In this document: positions 26,536 to 34,702 of the stretch, in pieces
Position numbering within the stretch: position 1 is the first letter of the stretch
Layout: each line of letters begins with the position of its first letter
NCBI RefSeq assembly: GCF_002119665.1
Contig: NZ_CP021111.1
Coordinates: forward strand, 3,720,001 to 3,784,000
DNA length: 64,000 bases
Reading direction: 5' to 3'
Source: Bordetella genomosp. 13
Lineage (GTDB): Bacteria; Pseudomonadota; Gammaproteobacteria; Burkholderiales; Burkholderiaceae_B
Notes under the pieces: model-generated
What the model saw: the letters and a program-made list of their open reading frames with translations, nothing else
What the model was told of the DNA's origin: nothing
Databases searched by the model: none
Made by a program: the position numbers and the translations under genes

Positions 26536-27765
26536 TCAGATCCGACGAACGGCCATGGAACCGTTGGTGCCGCCGAAGCCGAACGAGTTGGACAGGGCCA
26601 CGTCGATCTTCATCTGCCGCGCTTCGTTGGCGCAGTAGTCCAGGTCGCACTCGGGGTCCTGGTTGAAGATGTTGATCGTGGGAGGCGAGACCTGGTGGTA
26701 CACCGCCATCGTGGTGAACACGGCCTCGATGCCGCCCGCAGCGCCCAGCAGGTGGCCCGTCATGGACTTGGTGGAATTGACCACCAGCTTGCGGGCATGA
26801 TCGCCGAACGCCAGCTTCAGCGCCTCGGACTCGTTCTTGTCGCCCAGCGGCGTGGAAGTGCCGTGCGCATTGACGTAGTTCACGTCCTCGGGGTTCAGGC
26901 CGCCGTTGCGCAGGGCGTTGATCACGCCGCGGCGCGGACCGTCACGGTCGGGCGCGGTGATGTGGTGCGCGTCGGAGCTCATGCCGTAGCCGACGAACTC
27001 GCCGTAGATGCGCGCGCCGCGGCGCTTGGCGTGTTCGTACTCTTCGAGCACCAGCACGCCCGCGCCCTCGCCCAGCACGAAGCCGTCGCGGTCGCGGTCC
27101 CAGGGACGCGAGGCCGTGGCGGGATCGTCGTTGCGGGTGGACAGCGCGCGCATCGCGGCGAAGCCGCCGATGCCCAGCGGCGAGACCGTGGATTCGGCGC
27201 CGCCCGCCAGCATGACGTCGGCATCGCCGTACTCGATCAGGCGCGCGGCATCGCCGATGCTGTGCAGGCCCGTGGTGCACGCGGAGACGACGGCGTAGCT
27301 GGGGCCCTTCATGCCATAGGCGATGCTGATCTGGCCGGAGATCAGGTTGATCAGCGACGCGGGCACGAAGAACGGCGAGATGCGGCGCGGCCCCTTGGCC
27401 AGCAGCTCGGTCTGCGTCTCTTCGATGCGCGGCAGGCCGCCGATGCCCGAACCGACGATCACGCCGATGCGGTCGGCGTTCTCTTCGGTGACCTCGAGGC
27501 CGCTGTCGCGCCAGGCCTGCATGCCCGCGGCCACGCCGTAATGGATGAAGGTATCCATCTGCCGCGCTTCCTTGGCGGCGATGTACTGCGTGACGTCGAA
27601 GCCCTTGACCTCACCTGCGATGTGCGTGGTGAGCGCGGAGGGATCGAAGCGCGTGATGCGGGTGATGCCCGAACGTCCGTTGACGATATTGTCCCAGGCG
27701 GTGGCCAGATCGTTGCCCACGGGGGAAACGATGCCCAGCCCGGTGATGACGACTCGTCGCTTCAC
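26536..27765 (-). CDS. fabF: 3-oxoacyl-ACP synthase II (FabF)
   Basis: A 409-residue beta-ketoacyl-ACP synthase II that elongates acyl-ACP with malonyl-ACP. The protein begins KRRVVITGLGIVSPVGNDLA. The catalytic Cys is in VVSACTTGLHSIGDA (about 162), with His in NAHGTSTPLGD and in KSMTGHLLGAAGG. The start is GTG with GAGGAG six bases upstream. It is the last fab gene and lies one base before the ygfX-like gene, so the sigma-E module can be co-transcribed. A 204-bp gap separates it from acpP. Confidence 0.94.
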   Translation of the reverse strand: MKRRVVITGLGIVSPVGNDLATAWDNIVNGRSGITRITRFDPSALTTHIAGEVKGFDVTQYIAAKEARQMDTFIHYGVAAGMQAWRDSGLEVTEENADRIGVIVGSGIGGLPRIEETQTELLAKGPRRISPFFVPASLINLISGQISIAYGMKGPSYAVVSACTTGLHSIGDAARLIEYGDADVMLAGGAESTVSPLGIGGFAAMRALSTRNDDPATASRPWDRDRDGFVLGEGAGVLVLEEYEHAKRRGARIYGEFVGYGMSSDAHHITAPDRDGPRRGVINALRNGGLNPEDVNYVNAHGTSTPLGDKNESEALKLAFGDHARKLVVNSTKSMTGHLLGAAGGIEAVFTTMAVYHQVSPPTINIFNQDPECDLDYCANEARQMKIDVALSNSFGFGGTNGSMAVRRI

Positions 27766-27969
27766 GGATGACTCCTCACAGACAAAAGAATAAAGGCGGT
27801 TTTCGGATGTGCCGTACACACGGAATCGCGGTCCGCGCAGAAGCCACTAGGCCTCCGCGCGTACGCGCCGCGTGGCAACTCCTGAAACCGCCCCGGTTCC
27901 CTGCGCCACCACGGAACCAACCGTGCGCGCGGGACAAAAATGAACGCAGGCCCTGAAGACGTACCGGGC

Positions 27970-28209
27970 TTACTGCTTGCCGTGCGAGTTGATGTAGTCG
28001 ATCGCCTGTTGCACGGTGGTGATCTTCTCCGCCTCTTCGTCGGGGATCTCGGTTTCGAATTCATCTTCGAGCGCCATGACCAGTTCGACCATGTCGAGCG
28101 AATCGGCACCGAGGTCGTCAAGGAAGGAGGACTCGTTCTTGATCTCGGCTTCGTTCACGCCAAGTTGTTCAGCGACGATCTTCTTGACGCGCTGTTCGAT
28201 GCTTTCCAT
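27970..28209 (-). CDS. acpP: Acyl carrier protein
   Basis: A 79-residue acidic four-helix carrier of growing acyl chains. The phosphopantetheine attachment Ser37 sits in [19 protein letters not shown] precedes the ATG. It has its own promoter with a perfect TATAAT (28240-28245), which fits the high level of expression ACP needs. It is encoded between fabG and fabF. Confidence 0.96.
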
Positions 28210-28239
28210 GCAGATCTCCAATTGGGAAAAATCCCGCGA

Positions 28240-28266
28240 ATTATAGCCAAGCGTTGAGGAATGCAA
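28240..28266 (-). promoter_or_regulatory. acpP promoter
   Basis: On the minus strand a perfect -10 TATAAT (28240-28245) is preceded by TTGCAT (28261-28266), with 15 bases between; the overlapping CTTGCA gives 16. Transcription would start about 24 nt before the acpP ATG. It is an internal promoter inside the fab cluster. Confidence 0.65.
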
Positions 28267-28393
28267 GCGTTGGCCGTGACAAAAACCGCGCGTCTGGAAC
28301 CGAAAAGCCGTCCGGATAGGGCCCTGCACGCGGCGCCTCGAGAGAACTCGCCCTAACCTGCCTCAACTGGCCGGCATCAGGCGCGTTCGTGCG

Positions 28394-29146
28394 TTATTGC
28401 ATGTACATCCCGCCGTTCACGTGCAGAGTCGTACCAGTAATGTAACCCGCCTGCGGGCCGGCCAGGAAGGCCACGGCATGCGCCACGTCTTCGGGCGAAC
28501 CCAGGCGGCCCAGGGGAATCTGCTGCAGCAGCGCGGCCGTCTGCGTCTCGCCCAGGCTGCGCGTCATGTCGGTGTCGATGAAGCCCGGCGCGACGCAGTT
28601 GACGGTGATGTTGCGGCTGCCCAGTTCGCGCGCCAGCGCGCGCGCCATGCCCGCCACGCCGGCCTTTGCCGCGGCGTAGTTGGCCTGGCCCGCGTTGCCG
28701 CTGGAGCCCACGACCGAGGTGACGTTGATGATGCGGCCGGAACGCGCCTTCATCATGCCGCGCAGCACGGCGCGCGACAGGCGGAACACGGCGGCCAGGT
28801 TGGTATCGATGACGGCCGACCAGTCGTCGTCCTTCATGCGCATGGCCAGCGTGTCGCGCGTGATGCCGGCGTTGTTGACCAGGATGTGCGGACCGCCGCC
28901 CTCTTTGTTCAGCGCGTCGATCAGGGCCTCGCAGGCCTGTGCGTCGGTGACGTCCAGCACCACGCCGCGGCCGCCGCGCGGTTCCAGCGCGGCCTGGATG
29001 GCCTGCGCGCCCGACTCGGACGTGGCGGTGCCGACCACCGTGGCGCCGCGCGCCGCCAGTTCGTCGGCGATGGCCTTGCCGATGCCGCGCGTGGCGCCGG
29101 TGACCAGCGCGATCTTGCCTTGCAGTTCGTTGGAGAGCTGGGTCAT
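28394..29146 (-). CDS. fabG: 3-oxoacyl-ACP reductase FabG
   Basis: A 250-residue short-chain dehydrogenase that reduces beta-ketoacyl-ACP with NADPH. The cofactor motif is TGATRGIGKAIA (about residues 16-27), NNAGITRD is present, and the catalytic triad has Ser in TSVVGSSGN and YAAAKAGV (Tyr/Lys). It is separated from fabD by a single base, so the two are coupled. Length and order are standard. Confidence 0.95.
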   Translation of the reverse strand: MTQLSNELQGKIALVTGATRGIGKAIADELAARGATVVGTATSESGAQAIQAALEPRGGRGVVLDVTDAQACEALIDALNKEGGGPHILVNNAGITRDTLAMRMKDDDWSAVIDTNLAAVFRLSRAVLRGMMKARSGRIINVTSVVGSSGNAGQANYAAAKAGVAGMARALARELGSRNITVNCVAPGFIDTDMTRSLGETQTAALLQQIPLGRLGSPEDVAHAVAFLAGPQAGYITGTTLHVNGGMYMQ

Positions 29147-29147
29147 G

Positions 29148-30083
29148 TCAGTTTCCGTTGACGGCCGCCAGGGCGGCTTCGAGGGAGGCGGGATCGGTGA
29201 TCGACAGGCCGACCAGGTCGGAATCGATGCGTTTCGTGAGGCCTGCCAGCACCTTGCCGGGGCCGCATTCGATGACGTGCGTGACGCCCTGCTCTTTCAT
29301 GGTCCGCAGGGTCTCGACCCAGCGTACCGGATTCCAGGCCTGCCGGACCAGCGCATCGCGGATCGCGTCGGGCTCGGTGGGCTGCGCCACGTCGACGTTG
29401 TTCAGCACGGGAATGCGCGGCGGCTGCAGCGTGGCGCTGGCCAGCGCGCCGGCCAGCACTTCGGCGGCCGGCTTGAGCAGGCTGGAGTGGAACGGCGCGG
29501 AGACCTGCAGCAGCAGCGCGCGCTTGGCGCCGGCCGCCTTGGCGGCGTCGCACGCGCGTTCGACGGCGGCCTTGTGGCCGGCGATGACGACTTGAGCGGG
29601 TGCGTTGAAATTGACGGCCTCGACCACTTCGCCCTGCGCGGCCTGCGTGCAGGCGGCGCGCACGGCGTCATCGTCCAGGCCCAGGATGGCGGCCATGGCG
29701 CCGGCGCCGACCGGCACCGCGGTCTGCATGGCATCGGCGCGGATGCGCACCAGGCGCACGGCGTCTTCCAGCGACAGGGCGCCGGCCGCGGCCAGCGCCG
29801 CATATTCGCCCAGGCTGTGACCCGCCACGATGTCGGGCAGGCGGCCGCCGGCGGCGCGCCACGCCTCGAAGCAGGCCACGCCGGCGGTCAGCATGGCAGG
29901 CTGGGTGTTGGTGGTGAGATTGAGTTGTTCAGCCGGGCCCTGCGCGATCAGCGCGCCCAGGTCCTGGCCCAGCGCCGCACCGGCGCGCGCCACGACGTCG
30001 GCCACGGCGGCATTGCCGGCCCAGGCGTCGAGCATGCCCACCGACTGCGAACCTTGTCCGGGAAAAACAAACGCGATTTTCAT
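29148..30083 (-). CDS. fabD: Malonyl-CoA:ACP transacylase FabD
   Basis: A 311-residue transacylase that loads malonyl groups onto ACP. It begins MKIAFVFPGQGSQSVGML. The nucleophile is in IVAGHSLGEYAAL (about Ser93), with Gln in the N-terminal GQGSQ and His in the later FNAPAQVVIAGH and APFHSSLL blocks. It lies between fabH (75 bp upstream) and fabG. Confidence 0.95.
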   Translation of the reverse strand: MKIAFVFPGQGSQSVGMLDAWAGNAAVADVVARAGAALGQDLGALIAQGPAEQLNLTTNTQPAMLTAGVACFEAWRAAGGRLPDIVAGHSLGEYAALAAAGALSLEDAVRLVRIRADAMQTAVPVGAGAMAAILGLDDDAVRAACTQAAQGEVVEAVNFNAPAQVVIAGHKAAVERACDAAKAAGAKRALLLQVSAPFHSSLLKPAAEVLAGALASATLQPPRIPVLNNVDVAQPTEPDAIRDALVRQAWNPVRWVETLRTMKEQGVTHVIECGPGKVLAGLTKRIDSDLVGLSITDPASLEAALAAVNGN

Positions 30084-30158
30084 GTTGCTCTATACGATTG
30101 CGTTCTAGCGTTGGAGAGCGGCCGCCCGCTGCGGGCAGCCCAGACGGGCGTGCGGCGG

Positions 30159-31145
30159 CTACATGCGCGCCAGCACCGAACCCCAGGTGAAACCGCCCCC
30201 CACGCCTTGCATGAGGACCAGTTGGCCGCGCTGCACGCGGCCGTCGCGGCGCGCCACGTCGAGCGCCAGCGGCACGCTGGCGGCCGAGGTGTTGGCATGC
30301 TGGTCGACGGTGATGACCACCTTTTCGACCGGCACGTCCAGCTTGCGAGCCAGGAAGTTGAGGATGCGCACATTGGCCTGGTGCGGCACTAGCCAGTCGA
30401 GGTCCTGCACCGACACGCCGGCCTCTTCGCAGACGGCGCGGGCCGAGCGGTCGAGCACGGTGACGGCCTGCTTGAACACGGCCTGCCCGTCCATGCGCAG
30501 GAATGGATCGCCGGTGACGTCGCCATAGGCCACGTTGCCGGCGGCGCACAGGATCTTGGTGAGACTGCCGTCGGCGTGCAGCTGGGCCGACATGATGCCC
30601 GGCTCTTGCGAGGCCTTGAGCACCACGGCGCCGGCGCCGTCGCCGAACAGCACGCAGGTGGCGCGATCGTTCCAGTCGAGGATGCGCGAGAACACTTCGG
30701 CGCCGATGACGACGGCGCAGCGCGCGCGTCCGGCGCGGATGAAGCTGTCGGCCGTGGTGAGCGCATATACGAAGCCGCTGCACACCGCCTGCACGTCGAA
30801 CGCGGCCGAGCCCGGGGCGCCCAGATTGGCCTGCACCAGGCAGGCCGTGCTGGGAAAGACGTAGTCGGGCGTGGAGGTGGCGACGATGACCAGGTCGACC
30901 TCGGCGGGTTCGACGCCGGCATCCTGCAGCGCGCGGCGCGCGGCCTCGGTGGCCAGCAGGCTGGTGGTGACGCCGCGCTCGGCAAGGTGGCGCTGGCGGA
31001 TGCCGGTGCGCTCGACGATCCACGCGTCCGACGTGGCGATGTCGCGGGTAGCCAGCTCGGCGGCCAGCTCATCGTTGGAGACGACGCGTTCGGGCAGATA
31101 GCCGCCCGTGCCGACGATGGCGGAATACGTCATGGGATTACTCAT
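30159..31145 (-). CDS. fabH: 3-oxoacyl-ACP synthase III FabH
   Basis: A 328-residue ketoacyl synthase III that starts each fatty acid from acetyl-CoA and malonyl-ACP. The catalytic Cys is in [12 protein letters not shown] (about 115), His in [12 protein letters not shown] and Asn in [11 protein letters not shown]. The C-terminal [11 protein letters not shown] is the usual end. The chosen ATG overlaps the plsX stop as TGATG. The ATG four codons later (31133) would start right at the conserved TYSAIVGTG and is also plausible. Confidence 0.94.
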   Translation of the reverse strand: MSNPMTYSAIVGTGGYLPERVVSNDELAAELATRDIATSDAWIVERTGIRQRHLAERGVTTSLLATEAARRALQDAGVEPAEVDLVIVATSTPDYVFPSTACLVQANLGAPGSAAFDVQAVCSGFVYALTTADSFIRAGRARCAVVIGAEVFSRILDWNDRATCVLFGDGAGAVVLKASQEPGIMSAQLHADGSLTKILCAAGNVAYGDVTGDPFLRMDGQAVFKQAVTVLDRSARAVCEEAGVSVQDLDWLVPHQANVRILNFLARKLDVPVEKVVITVDQHANTSAASVPLALDVARRDGRVQRGQLVLMQGVGGGFTWGSVLARM

Positions 31146-32203
31146 CAAGCGGTGCCCCCTGCGGCGGCGCCGGGCGCGGTGTCGCCCGACTGAACGCGCA
31201 TGGTGATCTGGGCGACGGCATGCGCCGTGCGCTCCAGCAGTTTACTCGCCACTGCCTCGCGCGCGCGCTGCAAGGCGAAGCCGTACGCGTAGACGTCGGC
31301 CGATCCATGGCTCTTGATGACCACGCCGCGCAGCCCGAGCAGCGCCGCGCCGTTGTAGCGCCGATTGTCGACGCGCTGGCGCAGCCGGTTGAGCACCGGC
31401 GTGGCGAACGCGCCCGCCAAGAGCGTGATGAAGTTGCGCTTGAACTCTTCGCGGATCACGCTGGACAGCATCTTCGCCAGCCCCTCGACCGACTTGAGCA
31501 CCACGTTGCCGACGAACCCGTCGCACACGACGACGTCGACACTGCCCTTGAAGATGTCGTTGCCTTCGACGTTGCCGTAGAAGTTGAGCGGGCTGGCGCG
31601 CAGCAGCTCGGCCGCTTCCTTGACGACCTCGTTGCCCTTGATGACTTCTTCGCCGATGTTCAGCAGCCCCACCGTGGGATTGTCGCGATGGTCGAGCGCC
31701 TGCACCAGCGCGGCGCCCATGATGGCGAACTGCAGCAGGTGGTCGGCCGTACAGTCGACATTGGCGCCCAGGTCGAGCACCGTGGTGGCGCGGCCGGCCT
31801 GGTTGGGCAGCGAGGTGGCGATCGCCGGACGATCGATGCCGTCCAGCGTCTTGAGCACATAGCGCGAGATGGCCATCCAGGCGCCGGTATTGCCGGCCGA
31901 CACGCAGGCGTCGGCAAGACCGTCCTTTACCGCCTGGGCGGCCAGACGCATGGACGAGTCTTTCTTGCGACGCAGGGCGACCTCGACCGGGTCGTCCATC
32001 TGGACGACCTCGGAAGCAGGCACGATTTGCAGGCGATCGCGCGGCGCCGAGCGATGCTCGGCCAGCGCGGCCTCGATCGCGTCGGGCAGGCCGACCAGCA
32101 GCAGCCGGGTGTCCGGAAACTGCTGGGCGAATTCGACCGCAGCCGGGATGGTGACGGGCAGACCGGCGTCCCCGCCCATGCAGTCTATGGCGATGCGTAT
32201 CAC
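31145..32203 (-). CDS. plsX: Phosphate acyltransferase PlsX
   Basis: A 352-residue enzyme that makes acyl-phosphate from acyl-ACP for phospholipid synthesis. It starts with GTG and reads [18 protein letters not shown]. Further conserved blocks are [44 protein letters not shown] and [15 protein letters not shown]. It lies 50 bp after rpmF and overlaps fabH. It also links ribosomal protein synthesis with membrane synthesis by gene order. Confidence 0.94.
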   Translation of the reverse strand: MIRIAIDCMGGDAGLPVTIPAAVEFAQQFPDTRLLLVGLPDAIEAALAEHRSAPRDRLQIVPASEVVQMDDPVEVALRRKKDSSMRLAAQAVKDGLADACVSAGNTGAWMAISRYVLKTLDGIDRPAIATSLPNQAGRATTVLDLGANVDCTADHLLQFAIMGAALVQALDHRDNPTVGLLNIGEEVIKGNEVVKEAAELLRASPLNFYGNVEGNDIFKGSVDVVVCDGFVGNVVLKSVEGLAKMLSSVIREEFKRNFITLLAGAFATPVLNRLRQRVDNRRYNGAALLGLRGVVIKSHGSADVYAYGFALQRAREAVASKLLERTAHAVAQITMRVQSGDTAPGAAAGGTA

Positions 32204-32254
32204 GGGTGTGAGATCAGCACTCAGCGGCGGGCCGGGGCGAACTCGTCCAGGGCT

Positions 32255-32437
32255 TTATTCGTCAGCCTTGGTCTTCAGGACCTTGCGGCCACGGTAGAAA
32301 CCGTTGGGGCTGATGTGGTGGCGCAGGTGCGTTTCACCGGTGTTGGGCTCGATGGCGGTCGGGGGATTGACCAGGAAATCGTGCGAACGGTGCATGCCGC
32401 GCTTGGACGGGGACTTCTTGTTTTGTTGAACAGCCAT
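32255..32437 (-). CDS. rpmF: 50S ribosomal protein L32
   Basis: A 60-residue basic ribosomal protein. [20 protein letters not shown] is the canonical L32 start. The protein lacks the four zinc-binding cysteines found in some L32s. It is encoded between yceD and plsX, as in most proteobacteria. Confidence 0.97.
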   Translation of the reverse strand: MAVQQNKKSPSKRGMHRSHDFLVNPPTAIEPNTGETHLRHHISPNGFYRGRKVLKTKADE

Positions 32438-32488
32438 GATGACTCCTAGAAACGGGCCGCATTGTACGCGATGCGGCCCGGCGTTGAT

Positions 32489-33064
32489 CTACGGTTTGCG
32501 CTTGAGCTGCTCGAGCACCGCGAATGGCGATGGGCGTTCGATGGCGGGCTCTTGCGAAGCGTCGCCGGCTCCGGCCTGCGCACCCGGGCAGACTTCATGC
32601 CGGGGCACATAGGGGACGTTCAGTATCAGCTCGTCCTCGACCTGGGCCAACAGGTCGAATTGCCGCGAACCCACCACCTTGTCGGGGTAGTCCTCGGTGG
32701 AATCTTCGTCTTGCAGCGCGAGGTCGTCATCGAGGTCTTCCTCGGAGTCGACCAATTGCAGAGTGCACGCGGCGTCGACCGGATAGGTGAACAGCTCGCC
32801 GCAGCGCTGGCACTCGAGCGTCAGGTCGGCCTGCACGCGCAGATGCAGTAGCGGCTGCCCGCCGATGACGCCCGTCTTGCCGGTGCCCCGGCCGATGGCG
32901 CCCTGCACCTGCCAATGCGCCAGACCCGCCTCGCCGGCCGCCTGCTCGGGCAGGCCGTCCACCAGGCGCGACAGGCGCGCAAGCGCAATGCTACCCTCCA
33001 ACTGCCGGCCCTGGCTGGCCAGGGCGTAGGCGTCGACGCGGCGGGGGTCGAAGTGAGCGTTCAT
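32489..33064 (-). CDS. yceD: YceD/DUF177 protein
   Basis: A 191-residue DUF177 (YceD) protein, implicated in 23S rRNA accumulation and co-conserved with rpmF. The core has a C-x2-C pair in LTLECQRCGELFTYPVDA (about residues 80-95), an acidic loop, and the conserved QFDLLAQVEDELILNVPYVP and PFAVLEQLKRK ends. Its ribosome-binding site AAGGAAGG lies inside the last unit of a 15-bp tandem repeat, and its ATG overlaps the TGA of a 45-codon upstream ORF. The repeat also stays open in the yceD frame (an ADP-rich repeat), but no ATG or GTG start lies in that extension. It is the first known gene of the fab superoperon. Confidence 0.9.
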   Translation of the reverse strand: MNAHFDPRRVDAYALASQGRQLEGSIALARLSRLVDGLPEQAAGEAGLAHWQVQGAIGRGTGKTGVIGGQPLLHLRVQADLTLECQRCGELFTYPVDAACTLQLVDSEEDLDDDLALQDEDSTEDYPDKVVGSRQFDLLAQVEDELILNVPYVPRHEVCPGAQAGAGDASQEPAIERPSPFAVLEQLKRKP

Positions 33065-33198
33065 CGGATCAGCCTTCCTTGGGTCAGCTTCCCTTGGGTC
33101 AGCTTCCCTTGGGTCAGCTTCCCTTGGCGCAGTTTCCCTCGGGTCAGCTTCCCCTGGGTCGGCCTTCCTTGGATCAGCTTCATCGGGCGAGCTTTCAT
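33061..33198 (-). CDS. Unannotated small ORF: 45-residue basic QGKLT-repeat leader peptide
   Basis: A 45-codon ORF in the leader of the yceD-rpmF-fab operon. It has ATG at 33198 with GAGGGG six bases upstream, ends in TGA at 33061-33063, and overlaps the yceD ATG as ATGA. The peptide starts MKARPMKLIQ and continues with six to seven near-identical pentapeptides (QGKLT, with RGKL and QGRL variants). It has 13 Lys or Arg and no Asp or Glu. The codons coincide with a 15-bp tandem DNA repeat, so copy-number changes keep the frame. It could be a translated leader that couples to yceD, a small ribosome- or RNA-binding peptide, or a chance reading of the repeat. I know of no family for it. An in-frame ATG at 33183 is an alternative start. 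Confidence 0.5.
   Translation of the reverse strand: MKARPMKLIQGRPTQGKLTRGKLRQGKLTQGKLTQGKLTQGRLIR
33066..33185. repeat. 15-bp tandem repeat (minisatellite), eight units
   Basis: Eight consecutive 15-bp units with consensus GGGTCAGCTTCCCTT. Three are identical (33081-33125); the flanking units at 33066, 33126, 33141, 33156 and 33171 differ by one to several bases, and a decayed ninth may run to 33200. On the minus strand each unit carries AAGGGAAG, and the unit next to yceD supplies its ribosome-binding site. The unit length is a multiple of three. Confidence 0.92.
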
Positions 33199-33245
33199 CC
33201 CCTTCCCCTCATCCAGCAGCCTGCAAAAACGTCGCAAAACGTTAG

Positions 33246-33275
33246 ATAATACCGTGACTTACGCTTCAACGTCAA
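33246..33275 (-). promoter_or_regulatory. Promoter of the yceD-rpmF-fab superoperon
   Basis: On the minus strand TTGACG (33270-33275) and TATTAT (33246-33251) are 18 bases apart; each matches 5 of 6 consensus positions. The predicted transcript starts near 33240, about 40 nt before the small repeat ORF, so the repeat is transcribed. It lies back to back with maf. Confidence 0.6.
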
Positions 33276-33282
33276 TTACCGC

Positions 33283-33879
33283 ATGCCCAATACCAGCCTG
33301 ATCCTGGCGTCCAGTTCGCCTTACCGGCGCGAACTGCTGTCCCGCCTGCGCCTGCCCTACACCGCCGTCTCACCCGACATCGACGAAACCCCGCGCCCCG
33401 GCGAAGGCCCGGCCGAACTGGCCTTGCGCCTGTCGGAGGAAAAGGCGCGGGCGATCGCGTCGCGGCACCCCGGCGCGGTGGTGATCGGCTCCGACCAGGT
33501 GGCCACGGTGGACGGCGCCCCCATCGGCAAGCCCGGCGACTTCGAGCGCGCCCGCGCGCAGCTGCAGGCCCTGTCGGGTCGTACGGTAGAGTTTCACAGC
33601 GCCCTGGCGGTCACCGACGGCACGCGCGTGCTGCGCGAAGATGTGGTCACGCGCTGCCGCTTCCGCACGCTGTCATCCGCCGCGATCGACGCCTATCTGC
33701 ACGCCGAGCAACCGTACGATACCGCCGGCAGCGCCAAGGCCGAAAGGCTGGGCATCGCCCTGATGGAAGCGATCCACAGCGACGACCCCACCGCCATCAT
33801 CGGCCTGCCCCTCATCGCCCTGACGCGCATGCTGCTCGATTTCGGCATAGACCCCCTGCAGCCCGGAAACGTTCAATGA
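33283..33879 (+). CDS. Maf-family nucleotide pyrophosphatase
   Basis: A 198-residue Maf/YceF-type pyrophosphatase that hydrolyses modified NTPs (YceF prefers 7-methyl-GTP). The start LILASSSPYRRELLSRL is the Maf signature. VIGSDQVATVDG and GSAKAERLGIALMEAI follow, giving the YceF/YhdE-like active site. It is divergent from the yceD superoperon, as in E. coli, and overlaps the next gene in an ATGA, so the two are coupled. Confidence 0.9.
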   Translation: MPNTSLILASSSPYRRELLSRLRLPYTAVSPDIDETPRPGEGPAELALRLSEEKARAIASRHPGAVVIGSDQVATVDGAPIGKPGDFERARAQLQALSGRTVEFHSALAVTDGTRVLREDVVTRCRFRTLSSAAIDAYLHAEQPYDTAGSAKAERLGIALMEAIHSDDPTAIIGLPLIALTRMLLDFGIDPLQPGNVQ

Positions 33880-34691
33880 CGCAGCCGGGCCACCCACAGA
33901 AAGATCCTCACCGCTCGCACGACCAGGACACCCCGCCGGCATCGCTGCCCGGCGGCGCGCCGGCGCCCGCGGAGGCGGCAACGCCAGCGGCGCTCCACCT
34001 CATCCCCGTCGGGCTGGGCGACGCCCCGCTGGAGCGATGGTTGCCCGCCGAGGTGCGCGCACTGGCCGGCCGGCTGGATACCTACATCGCCGAGAACGCG
34101 AAGACGGCGCGCGCCTTCCTGAAGCTGGTCGGCACGGCGCGGCCGCTGCAGGAAATCACCATCCACACGCTGGCTCCGGACACGGACACGGCGCAGATCA
34201 CCCGCTGGCTGGCGCCGCTGCGCCGAGGCATCGACATCGGGCTGGTCTCCGAAGCGGGCTGCCCGGCCGTGGCGGATCCAGGCGCCAAGGTAGTCGCCGA
34301 GGCGCACCGGCAGGGGCTGGCGGTACGCCCATGGGTGGGGCCGTCGTCACTGCTGCTTGGCCTGATGGCCAGCGGCCTGGATGGGCAGCGCTTCGCCTTC
34401 CATGGGTATGCGCCCGTCGATCCCGCCGAGCGCACGCGCCAGCTGCGCGCCTGGGAGCAGCACTCGGCCAGACAGAACCAGACGCAGATGCTGATCGAAA
34501 CCCCATACCGCAACGCCGCCATGCACAAGGCCCTGCTGGGCGCCCTGCGCGGCGACACGCGGCTGTGCGTGGCGCGCAGCCTCACCACGGCCGACGAATG
34601 GGTCCAGACCCGCACCGTGGCCGAGTGGCAGCACCAGCCCGCTCCGGATCTCGACAAGAAGCCCACCCTGTTCCTGTTCCTGGCGCGTTGA
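33876..34691 (+). CDS. RsmI-like SAM-dependent methyltransferase (tetrapyrrole methylase fold)
   Basis: A 271-residue methyltransferase of the tetrapyrrole methylase fold, related to RsmI (16S rRNA 2'-O-methyltransferase). A Pro/Ala-rich N-terminal stretch of about 40 residues precedes the core (LHLIPVGLGDAPLERWLP). The glycine-rich LVSEAGCPAVADPGAKVV and the WVGPSSLLLGLMASGL block are RsmI-like, as is MLIETPYRNAAM. The N-terminal motif reads PVGLGD where RsmI has a GTPIGN-type sequence, so it is probably a paralogue with a different target. It overlaps maf by four bases. Confidence 0.82.
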   Translation: MTQPGHPQKDPHRSHDQDTPPASLPGGAPAPAEAATPAALHLIPVGLGDAPLERWLPAEVRALAGRLDTYIAENAKTARAFLKLVGTARPLQEITIHTLAPDTDTAQITRWLAPLRRGIDIGLVSEAGCPAVADPGAKVVAEAHRQGLAVRPWVGPSSLLLGLMASGLDGQRFAFHGYAPVDPAERTRQLRAWEQHSARQNQTQMLIETPYRNAAMHKALLGALRGDTRLCVARSLTTADEWVQTRTVAEWQHQPAPDLDKKPTLFLFLAR

Positions 34692-34702
34692 GGATCATCG
34701 CC

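Noticed and set aside
33066..33185. CRISPR array
   Set aside because: The 15-bp units are directly adjacent with no spacers.
33196..33214. Five-codon mini-ORF (MRGRG) ending on the start of the 45-codon ORF
   Set aside because: Its ATG lies within the purine-rich ribosome-binding region and is more simply explained by it; too short to support.
32915..33301. Plus-strand open frame through the 15-bp repeat (SFPWV-type pentapeptides)
   Set aside because: It is antisense to yceD, crosses the fab promoter and the maf start, and has no ribosome-binding site; the minus-strand frame has far better start and stop context.
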